DNA of 64,000 bases, from positions 197,327 to 261,326 of the forward strand of contig NZ_VLLN01000003.1 in the NCBI RefSeq assembly GCF_007830735.1, read 5' to 3'. Made by a program: the position numbers and the translations under genes. Numbering within the stretch: the stretch's first letter is position 1; every line of letters begins with the position of its first letter. This document shows positions 36,701 to 46,097 of the stretch, in pieces. The DNA comes from Geobacter argillaceus. Its GTDB lineage: Bacteria > Desulfobacterota > Desulfuromonadia > Geobacterales > DSM-12255. The notes beneath the pieces are model-generated. The model made no database searches. It was not told the DNA's origin and saw only the letters and a program-made list of their open reading frames with translations.

Positions 36701-39700
36701 CTTCGGATCAGCAATCGGCAATGTGGCTGCAAATGGTACAGGCACAGCAGGATTCGCCGGGTCGAGCACATAGTAGAAAACCTTTGTCCAGTTGTTGATA
36801 CGATCCGGTTCTTCATTCCTCTTTTCAGGAAGGTCTGCAAGGAAACTGACCCAACTGCTGGTTGCTGAACTGGTCTGGTCAATCTTGTCAATGGTGAAAT
36901 ATTTCTTTTCTATCTTTTTGTTGGGATCGGCTGGGTCCGGGATCTTCTTGGTATCAAGCAGAGAGGAGGCTCCAGCAGTCAGTTTCATGGTCTCTTCGCC
37001 GACAGGGTCAGGGAGATACATCCTGATGAATGTATCTTCCGAGTTTTTGTCTCCCTTATTGAAGAAACGTGGAACGATCTGTTTCTTTCCGTTCTTTTTC
37101 GCTTTGTCGGTTCTGTCTGTCACGCTGGCCATGTTGGACTGACGCTGGGCGCTGTTCTTGTCTACAGGAAGCGTTGAATCATAAACTGATTTTGCCTCGC
37201 CACCTCCAGCAGTAACACTGGAAATAAAATTGAATGCCCTGGCAATGAAATCGTTAGCCTTCTGATCAGTGTCAAGCTGGTCTTTCCCGGCCTTTATACG
37301 GTACAGAGGGTAGACAAGATCCTTTATCTGGTCCAGGGTGAAGATGTTCAGACCGGTGTCACGTGTTATACGCGCTGCCTGACTGGCAACGAAATGTTCA
37401 AAGGAATCACATGGCTCTTCAGACCAGTATATCGGCAGAGGGCTTGAGCTGGCGTCTATGCATGCAAGGCCATCAAGATGTATGTTGCCGTTGGCATTGC
37501 TGAGAATCATGCTGTTGGCAAGCTTGTTGGCGATCATCCGGGCAAGTACTGCCCGGATCCCGGCCTTGCCGACCTTGTGCAGATCCTTGTCCAGTGAATG
37601 ATTCAGTGTAGTTCCTGGTTTGCCATCTCCCAGAAGCCTGATTAGTGCGCCTGAGCTGTATATTTCCGACTCCTGCAGCCTGGCCCATTCAAATCCTTCC
37701 AGACGCTTGATTCCGGATGGCTCACCGTCAACCTGGGTGCGGAGAAGTTTAAGTATATCCATGAGGGACTTGCCCTGAAGAGGGTTGGGAGTGGTGCCAA
37801 GATCGACATACGCACCTTCTATCAGCCATTTCAGAAGCAGCATCTGTCGTCCCAGACCCATGTCACCGATTGCATCGCCAGGTGTTGATCCAGGAGGAGG
37901 GTTTACATTAAGTTGTGCCGATTCGAACTCCTCCCTGGACATTGAATAAAAGGTTATGTCCGGGAAGGTCAGGCGATATCCGTCAACAATTATGGGAGTA
38001 AGTTCTTTGCTGGCGTCGTCCCTGAATTGATCCGACAGTGCCTTGGTCACGCATTGACGCTTATCATCAGGTGTTGCGCTGGTAAAGAACAGTTCATAGT
38101 CATGGTCGCTGATGCCCGGCTGGTAGTTTGACTGGCATTTGCCGGTCCATACGCAGGCGCCGCTCCCCTGTTCAAGCATTGTCATGTTCTTCAGGTTGTC
38201 TGCCCCACATTTACTCTGTGCCAGTGCAAGCCCCTTGGTAATTGCCTGCTGGAGCGCCTTTTTCTCTACCACGGCAGGAACTGTTATCGAACTCGAAGGA
38301 TCATTGAAATCCAGACCAATATCGGCACACTCCGCAATCCTGAAAACTGCCAGACCGTCTCCTTCAAAACCGCCATCGATGGCCGCATAAAGAAGGCCAC
38401 GCTGACGGTCGAGCCTGAATCCGTTAAGAGCAACAGAGTTTGAGGCCGGCGTCTGAACCGGAATTCTGCCGATTATCCTCGTATCCCATCCATCGGTATC
38501 AAGCCTTGCCTGGACATTCGAGCCTATCCTCGAAACATCTGCGACAAGCAGTGCATGTACCTGTGTCCCACTATCCGAGTATGAGGCGCTCACATAGGCA
38601 ACCCTGTCCACCGGATCAACTTCGATATGCTTGGTCAGTGTCCCTTTTGGAGTCTTCAGGAAGGCGACTAGCTGGGGACTCGAATTGTTCCGGGGTATTT
38701 CAACAACAGAAATGCCTCCGTCATAGCCGGTTATGAAGGCATAATCGTGCTGTTCATCTTTCCCGTCACCATTGTCGTCGTAGGCAAGGAAGTTCTCGGC
38801 AATCGTCATCCTGTTTGGAATATTGGGTAATGCCAGTACGGAAGAGGACGAAGTGAGTGCAGTGTCAAAAGTCTCGAGTGTCTGGATACCTGTCCCGTTT
38901 GACCTGTCGCCGGCAATAGCCATCACTTTGTTCCCCAGGACAGCAGCATCCTGATAATAGAGCCCCTGGAATACTCCTAGTTTTTCATTCCGGGTAAGTG
39001 GCGTTCCGGTAATCCCTCTTTCTACAAAATCATTAATTGGCGGGACATTCGCTCCAACATCCACCAGTTCCAGGCCTATGCCGGGAACGGCAACGAATGC
39101 ACCCATAGTCCCCGCATTGCTTACACCATTATGGTCAATATCCATTGGAGAAAGGAGCCCAAAGCGTTTGGCCATGCCAAAACCGGCCGGAGCCCACCTT
39201 TTCCGCGGGTAACTCAACATCTCCCCATTGTCACTCAGCAGGCGGGACCCCATAAGCTGAACACCGGAAAGATTGGTAACATCATAAGACCAGAGCAGGC
39301 TGTAAACGGAGTCGTACCCTGAAACAACGGCAAGGTCTCCGCACCCGCTGGTAACAGTTTCCAGACAATCCGATGAGTTGGGACTCGATGTGGGACCGCA
39401 CCCGTTCTTGGTCCTCCAGCGGTCGAGACGGTCTGCATCCTCTTTGACAGATGTGTCGGCACAGACTTTCAGACTCGGGTCTCTCTGCAGCTTATACATT
39501 TTTCTTTTCTGCCATTGAGAAGATGAATCTGACCGGGTATTGAATGATGAGTCCTTGATATACTGGATCTTGAGCGCATATTTGTTGCCGGCTGGATATG
39601 CCGAGAGCACTTTGGGCATAGTGGGGTCAGAGGCATCAATGGCCAATATCCTGTACCTAAGGTTCACATAACTGCCGTTGAGACCAAGGACATTGGTATG

Positions 39701-42700
39701 CCATTTGCCGTCAGGCGATGCCGCCGCAGGTGTTGTAAAGAAATCCACATCGCTGAAAGCTATGCCCCCGACGGAAGCAGTGCTGAGGCTCAGGTCGAAG
39801 GCAACCTTGCTCTTGTCCATCCGATCAGCGCCTGCCGGAAAAATCAGACGGGGCTTCGAAGAGAAAAACTCGATATAAGGAAGTTTGATCTTGTTGCCAG
39901 CTGTATCAGTAATCTTGTCCAGTAGCAGGTAAAAACGATTCCCCATCGGCAGCAGTTGTGAAGGGGTGATGGTGGCTACGGAATTATTCTCGGAGAATGT
40001 AACATTGAAAGGGAATACCAGATTATTTGGACCTGTCGTTTTCAGAAAAAGATCGTAGTCCTTTGCGAGAATGATCTTTGCATTGTCTTTGAAGCTTTTA
40101 TCCGACATAGGCTCATTGAACCGGAGGACCAGACTTCGGTTTGATGGCGAAAGCGTTTTGTTCGCAGGGCCGGTATCGACTATTTCCGGTGCTGCGCTGT
40201 CATTTTTGTCAACGTAGGTTATGGAAAGGCTGCTGCCGCCTGCTGAGGTATTATCAACCGGAATGGACTTTATTATCTTGCCGTCTCGGGCATCCTGAAA
40301 AATGAATGACGCCTTCTGGTTTGGAGGCACCGGCATGCACAGCGAGTTGTAAGCCGCACTTTCAGTAACATCAGTTTTCAGAATAAAATTGAAAAACGGA
40401 ATCATGAAGCCACCAGACCCGGTTGCATCAGAGAAAAATGGTCTGATTATGACACTGTAATTGACATACTTGTTGGGATAGAGTGTTGTGAGCACCGTCT
40501 GGTAGCGCATCCTCTGGTCATCATTCATCAGCATGGCATAGCGGCCGGTACGGTCTGTAATGCCTGGACAGGGAGGGGAAGAAGTTGCCAGTCGGCCATT
40601 TATGATTTTGGCAGTATCGACGACGGAAAATGCCGGTGTCCCCAAGTCGTCCACAACCTTGACAACCATGCCGTTTGTTCGGGGATCAACGCCTTCGTTC
40701 ATGGGTGCAGAGACATTGAGATAGACCTGTGGAGTAACCGAGGATTCAATTTCAAAAGCAGTCACAACCGGGAATGATGCAGGCGCAGATACGCCCAGAT
40801 CGGCCTCCGACAGCACCTTGAATCGGACCAATGCAGTCTCAGGGAATGCATCCTTGGGAACATCAAGGAATATTCCATTCCCCCCACGGATTCTACCCCC
40901 TTCAGGACCGACCGCTCCAACCACGCTGCCATCCGGTTTTATCTCCCGGAATCCTTCCAGAGGTACGGATGTGGTAATCCCCGCAGGGTTGGTGATGGTG
41001 ATTACCAGCCTGTCTTTGAGCCCGGCCTGAATACCTACACTGAAACCGCCGTCGGGATCTACCTGTACCTGATTCCGGGCGCCGGTAGTCTGGTTGATGA
41101 TAAAAACAGCGTCATGCAGTCCGGCCGTACCCTGCGTGGCTGAGACTGTTGTGGTGCCCCCTGCCGATGGGATGGTTGCGGTCACACTGCCGGCCGGCGG
41201 CGCCGGCGGCGGATTGGTATTGAGGCTGGTGAAGCCGGCGGTGAAGGGTGAGACCATAGTGTAGCCGGCCAGGTCGCGGATGGTGGCGGCAACGGTAATG
41301 GTGTACGCAGTGTTCGGCTCAAGCGCTGCCGCCGGACGCAGGGTCGCCTCCAGGCCGTCGCCGCTGAGGGAAAGGGTCCCGCTGACCAGACCGGCCGGAC
41401 TGGCGAGGGTGACCGCAGAAGCCGTCACCGTGGCCGGATCGACCGACTCGGAGAAGCGGATCCTCACCGGGTCGGCCAGCGCCACGTCGGTCGCGCCGTT
41501 GGCCGGCGTGACCGAGGCAACGGCCGGCGGTTCTATCTTCAGGGAAAGATCGACCTTGACGTACCCTTTGATAGCCACACTGGCGGCACCGATCCCCTTG
41601 TCCAGCTTGACCGGATCGAGGGCGGTAAGGGTGAAGTTCCCGGCGCCGACTGCCGCCGTATAGTTACCCCCTGCCCCGGAGAGAGCCACCAGCGGCAGGT
41701 TGTCACCGGAAACCAGTGCCCCGTTGAACGGGGATGCGTCGATGCCGGTGACCGTGCCGATACCATAGCCGACGGGAAGCTTTGTCTTCAACAGCAGGTA
41801 ACGCCCTTCGCCCAGGAGGCCGGGGAACCGCACCTGACCGTCGCCGTTCAGGTCGTAGAAGGTGATCAGGCGGTTGCCCTCCACCTTGCCGACGCCGGCC
41901 AGGGACAGCCGGGTGCTGGCGAGGAGATCCACCACCTTGACCAGCAACAGGTCGCCGTCATTGACGAACCCGTTCGGGAGCGGCAGCGACAAGATCGCCG
42001 GCTGCCCCAGAACGCCGCCGCTGAACGAAACGACAACCCCGCCGAGCGATTCAAAGCCGTTCGGCAGCGAAAGGCCGGCAGCGAGCGGATTGAACGGTTT
42101 GAGCGTAACCGGGATGAAACGCTGCACGGCGCCGGCCGGGAAGGTGATGGCCTCGCCGGTCGGACTGGTAAGGGTCCCCCCCTGCGGGCCGATGACAGCA
42201 ACCGTATCGGCGTTGTCCGGCGGGATGGTGGCGGTGACGGTGATGATCCCCTTCTCAAGGACCAGACCGTTGAACGGCAGCGACGGCGAGACTTGGTAGT
42301 CGGCCAGCAGTTCGCGCCCCGGCAGGCCGAAGGTGAAGAGCGCTATGTCCTGGTTGAACGGTTCGCCGACCAGGTGGTCCTTGGAGTAGAAATTGTACTC
42401 TTCGGCGATATTGGCCCAGATTGCCCGGCCGCTCACCAGCGGTGCCGGATTGCCGAGCCCGGTTCCCACCTCGGACTTGACGCCGGGCCGATAGAAAATG
42501 ATCTTGGGCTGAGGGGTGACCAGCGGGGCGATATCCTGGGGCACCGGCAACAGCGCTGCGGCCGGCAGTGGCGAGCCGACCTCCGGCAGGGTAGCGGCAG
42601 CGAGTGAGCTGTCACGGACAACCAGGGCGTACTCCCCTGTTCCGGACAGTGCGGTCGAAACGGTCGTCCCGTCGGAGGAAGCCGTGCCTCCCGCCGCCAC

Positions 42701-45223
42701 CTGCCATTGACCGGCGCCTTCATCCCAGCGAACGAGCGAGAACGGACCGCTCACGCCGGCGCCGAAGAGGTTCGGCACGGTTACCGACTGCGGCGCGGCA
42801 AAGGCGATGCCATGCGGCTGCAGATCGAAGGCTGCAACCGGCGACCAGCCGTTCGGCAGTCTTCCCTGGAGACCCTGGGCGCCGACCTGGGTCAGGGTGA
42901 GCCGTTGGTCGGCCGCCAGTGCTCCCGGACCGAGCACGAGGGTCATGACGGCAACAGGTGATCCGGAAAAACCGGCCTTCTTCAATGCCGACGAGATGCC
43001 GGCGCCGCTGCCGGTAAACGGTCTGGTGAGGGTGTCACCCTGAACGGCCGCCACCAGTTTGCCGCCGATGTTGAGCGGTGTCAGGCGGGCATCGAACACT
43101 CGGCGCCCCTGGTTGACGACCAATGACAGGTTCGGACGGTCAACCCTGGTGAAGCCGGCCTTGGTCACGGTCAGCCGGCCGCTTCCCTCATCGGCAACGA
43201 AGGCATACCGGCCGCGGCTGTCGGTGGTTGCCGTCTGATCGGGGTTACCGGCCAGACTCAGCATCACCGTGGCATCGGCCAGCGGCAGGCCGTTGCTGTC
43301 GTCATACACGGCACCGGTCAAAAGCCCCTGGCGCACGAGCGGGGCTGTGACGCGGACCACCCGGCTGGCCGCGGCCCTGTTGCCGGAAAAGTCGACAGCC
43401 TTTGCCTCGATCAGCAGATCGTCTCCCGCCAGGCTTCCCTGGGGGAAGGCCAGATCGAACGACAGGGTGCCGCCGTTCGGGAAGGTCCGAACCTTGGTAT
43501 TGTTGAGAAAGACCTCCACCAGGGCCACGCCGGTGTCGTCGGTCACATCGGCCGTAACCGGAATGGAGAGCCCTTGCTCCACCGATGGGGGGGCGGTCAG
43601 CACGACAATCGGGGGGGTGGTGTCGGCCAGGGCCTGAGCTACCACGGTTGCCCGGGCCTGGTCGGTGGCACTGTTGCCGCTGAAGTCCTCCGCCTTCACC
43701 GAGAACCCGACTGTCGCGCCATCCTGAAGCGTCGGCGACAGCGCCACGGTCACCGACGGGCTCTGCTGGGTTGCCGTACCTACCTGGACGCCATCCAGGT
43801 AGAAGGTAAGAAGGGCAATCCCCTGGTCGTCGGCCGCAACGGCAGAAAGAACAATCGTGCTCCCCGGGGTGACGGTGGCCGGCGCCTTGAGGAAAACGGT
43901 GGGTGGGGTAGTGTCAGGGATTCCGGCAATGGTGAGTAAAGCAGCCGCCTCGGCGCTGTTGCCGGCCGCATCGACGGCAACGACCCTGAACGCCACCACA
44001 GACCCGACCGATTTCAGTGCCGGCAGGGTGAAGTCATGGCGATACGGCGGAGCCGCAAATGTCTTCACCACCTGGCCATCCACCAGCAACCGGACCTCGG
44101 TTACACCGACATTGTCTGTCGCACTGGGAACCAGCGGGAATGAAGAACCTGGTATCGCCTCTTTCGGGACCGAAAGGGAGACGCTCGGCGGGGTAGTGTC
44201 GGGAATTTTTACACTATACTGCCTGCTGTCGGTCCCCCCCCTGCCGTCGCTGACGCTCACCGATACCGGATAGGTATTCCCTTCTGTTTCTGCCCCCGGC
44301 AGCCAGCTGAGGGCACCGGCCTGACTGATGGTCATGCCGGCCGGTGCACCGGCGAGAAGAGAGAACGTGAGTACGTCGCCATCAGGGTCAAGAGCCGTGA
44401 CAGGCGTACTGTACGATCTGCCGGAGTGGCCGTCGGGGAGCGTAGCGGTGGTGATGGTCGGCGACCGGTTCGGGACAGGGTTGACGGTGACGGTCATCTG
44501 GGAAGGGGCGCTGACGGCCCCCTGATTGTCGGTCACCGTCAGGGTGAAGGTGTAGGTGCCGACGCCGAGCGCCAGCGTGGGGCCGGCCAGGTCGGCCGGC
44601 TTCGGGGTGCCGGCCCAGGCATAGGACGCGATGGTACCGTCCGGGTCACTGCCGCTCCCGCTGAGCGTCACGTTCGCCGTCGTCTGGCCGGGCTGCAGGG
44701 TAATGGTCTGGTTCGGCCCGGCGTTGGCGGTTGGAGGCTGGTTGGGAGAAGGGAGCGTCCCGTTAATTAACACATTGTAGGTGAATCTGACTGCTGCAGG
44801 TCGTACAAATCGGGCGTTGAAGATAACTGTGGTTTGAGGCCGGAACTCGCCTGCAGTTAGCTGCGGGGTGAGATCGTAATAGTATTTCCCGCCATAAATG
44901 GAGGTACCGGGGCCTCCAAGGGCGTTAGGCATGGTAACGCCTGAAGCACTGATCTCTATCACCGCATGTAGAGGTGATCTTATAACTGAAGCAGATGAAT
45001 TCCGGATCGTGATGTCAACTGAGGTGGTTGAGATCATGGTAACGCGATTCAGAGTGGAGACCTCGTTGGTCTTTGTAAGGGTGGTATAGGTTGTCACATT
45101 CTCTGCAAATACGGATGGAAGAACACAAAAAGCCACTACGAATATGGTAGTGGCTATCTGCAGAAGATGTTTCATTCCCCAATGTGACTCAAACTGGTCT
45201 TCAGGATAAATATCCGTGTTCAT
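33701..45223 (-). CDS. giant exported multidomain protein, 3840 residues
   Basis: ATG 45223 has GAGGTGAT upstream. The signal peptide lies behind a 16-residue extension (ATTIFVVAFCVLPSVFA). In order: an N-terminal region, PKD domain (~157-248), cadherin-like putative Ig domain (~249-338), three Ig-like domains to ~640, and a carboxypeptidase-regulatory-like unit (~631-715). A ~500-residue region with GPQGGTLTSPTGEAITFPAGAV follows, then SbsA Ig-like domains (~1228-1333 and ~1678-1788) and a propeller-like part with DYAFITGYDGGISVVEI (~1965-2310). A mixed helical region, a Gly/Ser-rich amphipathic beta region (~3100-3500) and a C-terminal beta part complete it. No RHS repeats, RTX or sorting signal are seen. 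The middle (~44.76-41.15 kb) is high in G+C, both ends are low. It is probably a surface or secreted protein; function unknown. Confidence 0.88.
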   Translation of the reverse strand: MNTDIYPEDQFESHWGMKHLLQIATTIFVVAFCVLPSVFAENVTTYTTLTKTNEVSTLNRVTMISTTSVDITIRNSSASVIRSPLHAVIEISASGVTMPNALGGPGTSIYGGKYYYDLTPQLTAGEFRPQTTVIFNARFVRPAAVRFTYNVLINGTLPSPNQPPTANAGPNQTITLQPGQTTANVTLSGSGSDPDGTIASYAWAGTPKPADLAGPTLALGVGTYTFTLTVTDNQGAVSAPSQMTVTVNPVPNRSPTITTATLPDGHSGRSYSTPVTALDPDGDVLTFSLLAGAPAGMTISQAGALSWLPGAETEGNTYPVSVSVSDGRGGTDSRQYSVKIPDTTPPSVSLSVPKEAIPGSSFPLVPSATDNVGVTEVRLLVDGQVVKTFAAPPYRHDFTLPALKSVGSVVAFRVVAVDAAGNSAEAAALLTIAGIPDTTPPTVFLKAPATVTPGSTIVLSAVAADDQGIALLTFYLDGVQVGTATQQSPSVTVALSPTLQDGATVGFSVKAEDFSGNSATDQARATVVAQALADTTPPIVVLTAPPSVEQGLSIPVTADVTDDTGVALVEVFLNNTKVRTFPNGGTLSFDLAFPQGSLAGDDLLIEAKAVDFSGNRAAASRVVRVTAPLVRQGLLTGAVYDDSNGLPLADATVMLSLAGNPDQTATTDSRGRYAFVADEGSGRLTVTKAGFTRVDRPNLSLVVNQGRRVFDARLTPLNIGGKLVAAVQGDTLTRPFTGSGAGISSALKKAGFSGSPVAVMTLVLGPGALAADQRLTLTQVGAQGLQGRLPNGWSPVAAFDLQPHGIAFAAPQSVTVPNLFGAGVSGPFSLVRWDEGAGQWQVAAGGTASSDGTTVSTALSGTGEYALVVRDSSLAAATLPEVGSPLPAAALLPVPQDIAPLVTPQPKIIFYRPGVKSEVGTGLGNPAPLVSGRAIWANIAEEYNFYSKDHLVGEPFNQDIALFTFGLPGRELLADYQVSPSLPFNGLVLEKGIITVTATIPPDNADTVAVIGPQGGTLTSPTGEAITFPAGAVQRFIPVTLKPFNPLAAGLSLPNGFESLGGVVVSFSGGVLGQPAILSLPLPNGFVNDGDLLLVKVVDLLASTRLSLAGVGKVEGNRLITFYDLNGDGQVRFPGLLGEGRYLLLKTKLPVGYGIGTVTGIDASPFNGALVSGDNLPLVALSGAGGNYTAAVGAGNFTLTALDPVKLDKGIGAASVAIKGYVKVDLSLKIEPPAVASVTPANGATDVALADPVRIRFSESVDPATVTASAVTLASPAGLVSGTLSLSGDGLEATLRPAAALEPNTAYTITVAATIRDLAGYTMVSPFTAGFTSLNTNPPPAPPAGSVTATIPSAGGTTTVSATQGTAGLHDAVFIINQTTGARNQVQVDPDGGFSVGIQAGLKDRLVITITNPAGITTSVPLEGFREIKPDGSVVGAVGPEGGRIRGGNGIFLDVPKDAFPETALVRFKVLSEADLGVSAPASFPVVTAFEIESSVTPQVYLNVSAPMNEGVDPRTNGMVVKVVDDLGTPAFSVVDTAKIINGRLATSSPPCPGITDRTGRYAMLMNDDQRMRYQTVLTTLYPNKYVNYSVIIRPFFSDATGSGGFMIPFFNFILKTDVTESAAYNSLCMPVPPNQKASFIFQDARDGKIIKSIPVDNTSAGGSSLSITYVDKNDSAAPEIVDTGPANKTLSPSNRSLVLRFNEPMSDKSFKDNAKIILAKDYDLFLKTTGPNNLVFPFNVTFSENNSVATITPSQLLPMGNRFYLLLDKITDTAGNKIKLPYIEFFSSKPRLIFPAGADRMDKSKVAFDLSLSTASVGGIAFSDVDFFTTPAAASPDGKWHTNVLGLNGSYVNLRYRILAIDASDPTMPKVLSAYPAGNKYALKIQYIKDSSFNTRSDSSSQWQKRKMYKLQRDPSLKVCADTSVKEDADRLDRWRTKNGCGPTSSPNSSDCLETVTSGCGDLAVVSGYDSVYSLLWSYDVTNLSGVQLMGSRLLSDNGEMLSYPRKRWAPAGFGMAKRFGLLSPMDIDHNGVSNAGTMGAFVAVPGIGLELVDVGANVPPINDFVERGITGTPLTRNEKLGVFQGLYYQDAAVLGNKVMAIAGDRSNGTGIQTLETFDTALTSSSSVLALPNIPNRMTIAENFLAYDDNGDGKDEQHDYAFITGYDGGISVVEIPRNNSSPQLVAFLKTPKGTLTKHIEVDPVDRVAYVSASYSDSGTQVHALLVADVSRIGSNVQARLDTDGWDTRIIGRIPVQTPASNSVALNGFRLDRQRGLLYAAIDGGFEGDGLAVFRIAECADIGLDFNDPSSSITVPAVVEKKALQQAITKGLALAQSKCGADNLKNMTMLEQGSGACVWTGKCQSNYQPGISDHDYELFFTSATPDDKRQCVTKALSDQFRDDASKELTPIIVDGYRLTFPDITFYSMSREEFESAQLNVNPPPGSTPGDAIGDMGLGRQMLLLKWLIEGAYVDLGTTPNPLQGKSLMDILKLLRTQVDGEPSGIKRLEGFEWARLQESEIYSSGALIRLLGDGKPGTTLNHSLDKDLHKVGKAGIRAVLARMIANKLANSMILSNANGNIHLDGLACIDASSSPLPIYWSEEPCDSFEHFVASQAARITRDTGLNIFTLDQIKDLVYPLYRIKAGKDQLDTDQKANDFIARAFNFISSVTAGGGEAKSVYDSTLPVDKNSAQRQSNMASVTDRTDKAKKNGKKQIVPRFFNKGDKNSEDTFIRMYLPDPVGEETMKLTAGASSLLDTKKIPDPADPNKKIEKKYFTIDKIDQTSSATSSWVSFLADLPEKRNEEPDRINNWTKVFYYVLDPANPAVPVPFAATLPIADPKKDLQTPDNVCLIKKASIRIEQTFKVKGVVIAPPFVYAGGDCGTVESRVTNSSGQTLKDVQIYSALDKKTYTISSIADGDSKTFSFDYCPGKTPAVETSFFIPTANDSNGNPTPVGIFAPAMEIETRCPIQIESLEQDPNPKVSEVMLGGTFYRYYRLMDHREDPAKPVAANEVVATFVGKKTNGASFLIDKKYITNSQGFVTLPDSENPDKEVGMAVPWSIWDETTILNNNYSVNATLKATVDSKTCSEQVDFTAKRKPLDVRSSIKAGAAIDLASNFGTPRLSLGSGASLEVAFIGQRNGTTENYSSLSVARSMNVNAGVGLKSTVADMKIMAGGSIGVEGPTAGVAAKLTVSAGDKYSFPLPLSAADKTKVDGLIVDTLLETMGPAIGPIGTGFSKALQLINGYVTDFSAARDSRSVGMAAEVSGSVTLASFKIRLPGSNFDSPTVNVDVGGGGKVGFNITVEDLIKQKSTSSSIGLSGEVNFASNLKIGLSDRSWSDMLHDDWDKYQKWSFTKTLDKLATGDATLSSAISFKFVQNNEQNMKPTLLEMTLQGKKSYGLKFLGNTIIDNGPGNKWNQVISIKDDAEIIRTIQKINSIKLLVDKTNAYLQAIPYVNVVSSVVGPLLIMKEAADVIIDATTAEYSFKREAGNSTAFPIGIKAEFGAGGELKFTLNADYADSITDIKGVKRGGLPFKLEDYTMVPLDYPTLGGSLDKLDGIYLTDPEIKAGFHPVTVDPKNKTVKSTGSAEIRLQNDADFTLIKGIAAYDFTPVQGPVEPHQYSSIDVSGPAGKPHYGIGGFQHILSTGTDLSVPSTLIMNYHDEEVASFDKSTLKLYYFDPVTNEWSPVSGTHDQTQKTITAQVTKTGLYTIAPPMPAGKILWTLESLVRNSVDTPDESATATFTAQVPSQNDGTPVTAEVLYHVTSAVPSSMNQSGAIPYGKILSPDERSDIKGTQLKVAADGKLHLSVLFQGKAELARIVSFSDIGTAYSDQMITLE

Positions 45224-45325
45224 GTATCACCTCATCAAGCAGATATCACGAGTCCATGTAATGAAGTACATGCGCGGTCAATGGTGCAGCGAATGAGACG
45301 AATAAATTTTATAGAACTGATTTAT

Positions 45326-46006
45326 TCAGGGCGTTTCCGGTTTGCGAGTACGCATCCTTATCCCCAGAGCGCAGACCCCTGCGGCAAGGAGAACGATAGT
45401 GGAAGGCTCGGGAACAGGTGCCACCTGGGCGGGGACAAAAGCTAGCTTGCTGATTACGGCTTTGGTGTACAGGCCGTCATCCTGGTCGTTAAGGTCAAAG
45501 TAGAGGGAACCGCTACTTCCACGTAACGTGGAGATGTCGTAGGTGATTGTTCCAAAGTTAAGTGTGCCTGAAACGCCTGGCAACGTGCTGGTGTTCCAGG
45601 AATCCAGAAACGCGAAGCTTCCGTCTGATCCTAAAAATGAAAAATTAAGGAAATCTCTGACGGTCTGATCATAACTACTACCCCTGTCATCCGGGGTCGG
45701 AAGAATACTAAGAGAAAGATCAAACTGGAGTGATCCCGTTGCATCGAAGCTGATGTCGTTGGAGATCGAGGTCAGGAATATCCCAGAATTGATACCCTGG
45801 GTATAGAGAGAAGCGGATGAAACTGTGATGCTTGTTGGAGTGTTCGGGGTTATTGAATCAGCAAGATAAGAACCAGTCCACCCGTCAAGGCCGTTCATGG
45901 CCGAAACCGGGACCGCCGCAGCCTCACGTACCCAAACGCCACTCAGTGCCAGCAGGAACGCTCCCACCACCCAGAACAAAGCCAGCCACTTCATTCTTGT
46001 TTTCAT
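45326..46006 (-). CDS. PEP-CTERM sorting-signal protein
   Basis: 226 residues from ATG 46006, with GGAGGT seven bases upstream. A signal peptide (about 1-31, AAA) is followed by a ~165-residue Ser/Thr/Asp-rich beta domain. The protein ends in VPEPSTIVLLAAGVCALG plus a basic tail (198-226), the classic PEP-CTERM tripartite signal. Such proteins are processed by an exosortase, usually encoded with exopolysaccharide genes elsewhere; none is in this window. It is the first gene of the minus-strand row leading to the two giant proteins, 102 bases before the first. The sigma-54-like promoter upstream fits PrsR-type control known for PEP-CTERM genes. Confidence 0.9.
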   Translation of the reverse strand: MKTRMKWLALFWVVGAFLLALSGVWVREAAAVPVSAMNGLDGWTGSYLADSITPNTPTSITVSSASLYTQGINSGIFLTSISNDISFDATGSLQFDLSLSILPTPDDRGSSYDQTVRDFLNFSFLGSDGSFAFLDSWNTSTLPGVSGTLNFGTITYDISTLRGSSGSLYFDLNDQDDGLYTKAVISKLAFVPAQVAPVPEPSTIVLLAAGVCALGIRMRTRKPETP

Positions 46007-46081
46007 ATTGACTACCTCCAAGCATAGCCTACTCATTAATTTATACAAATAAACTTTTTTTATTGATATTTTTAACCTGGT

Positions 46082-46097
46082 AGCAATTACCAGACCA
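46082..46097 (-). promoter_or_regulatory. sigma-54-like promoter before the PEP-CTERM gene
   Basis: Minus strand TGGTCTGGTAATTGCT fits TGGCACGNNNNTTGCW at 9 of 12 fixed positions, with the invariant GG and GC ten bases apart. Transcription would start near 46070, a 64-base leader. The inverted repeat at 46146-46163, ~60 bases upstream, could bind the activator. Confidence 0.4.

Noticed and set aside
15144-45223. RHS/toxin-type polymorphic systems in the giant genes
   Set aside because: No YD repeats, no RHS core motif, no toxin domain or immunity gene found; only the mosaic composition recalls such systems.
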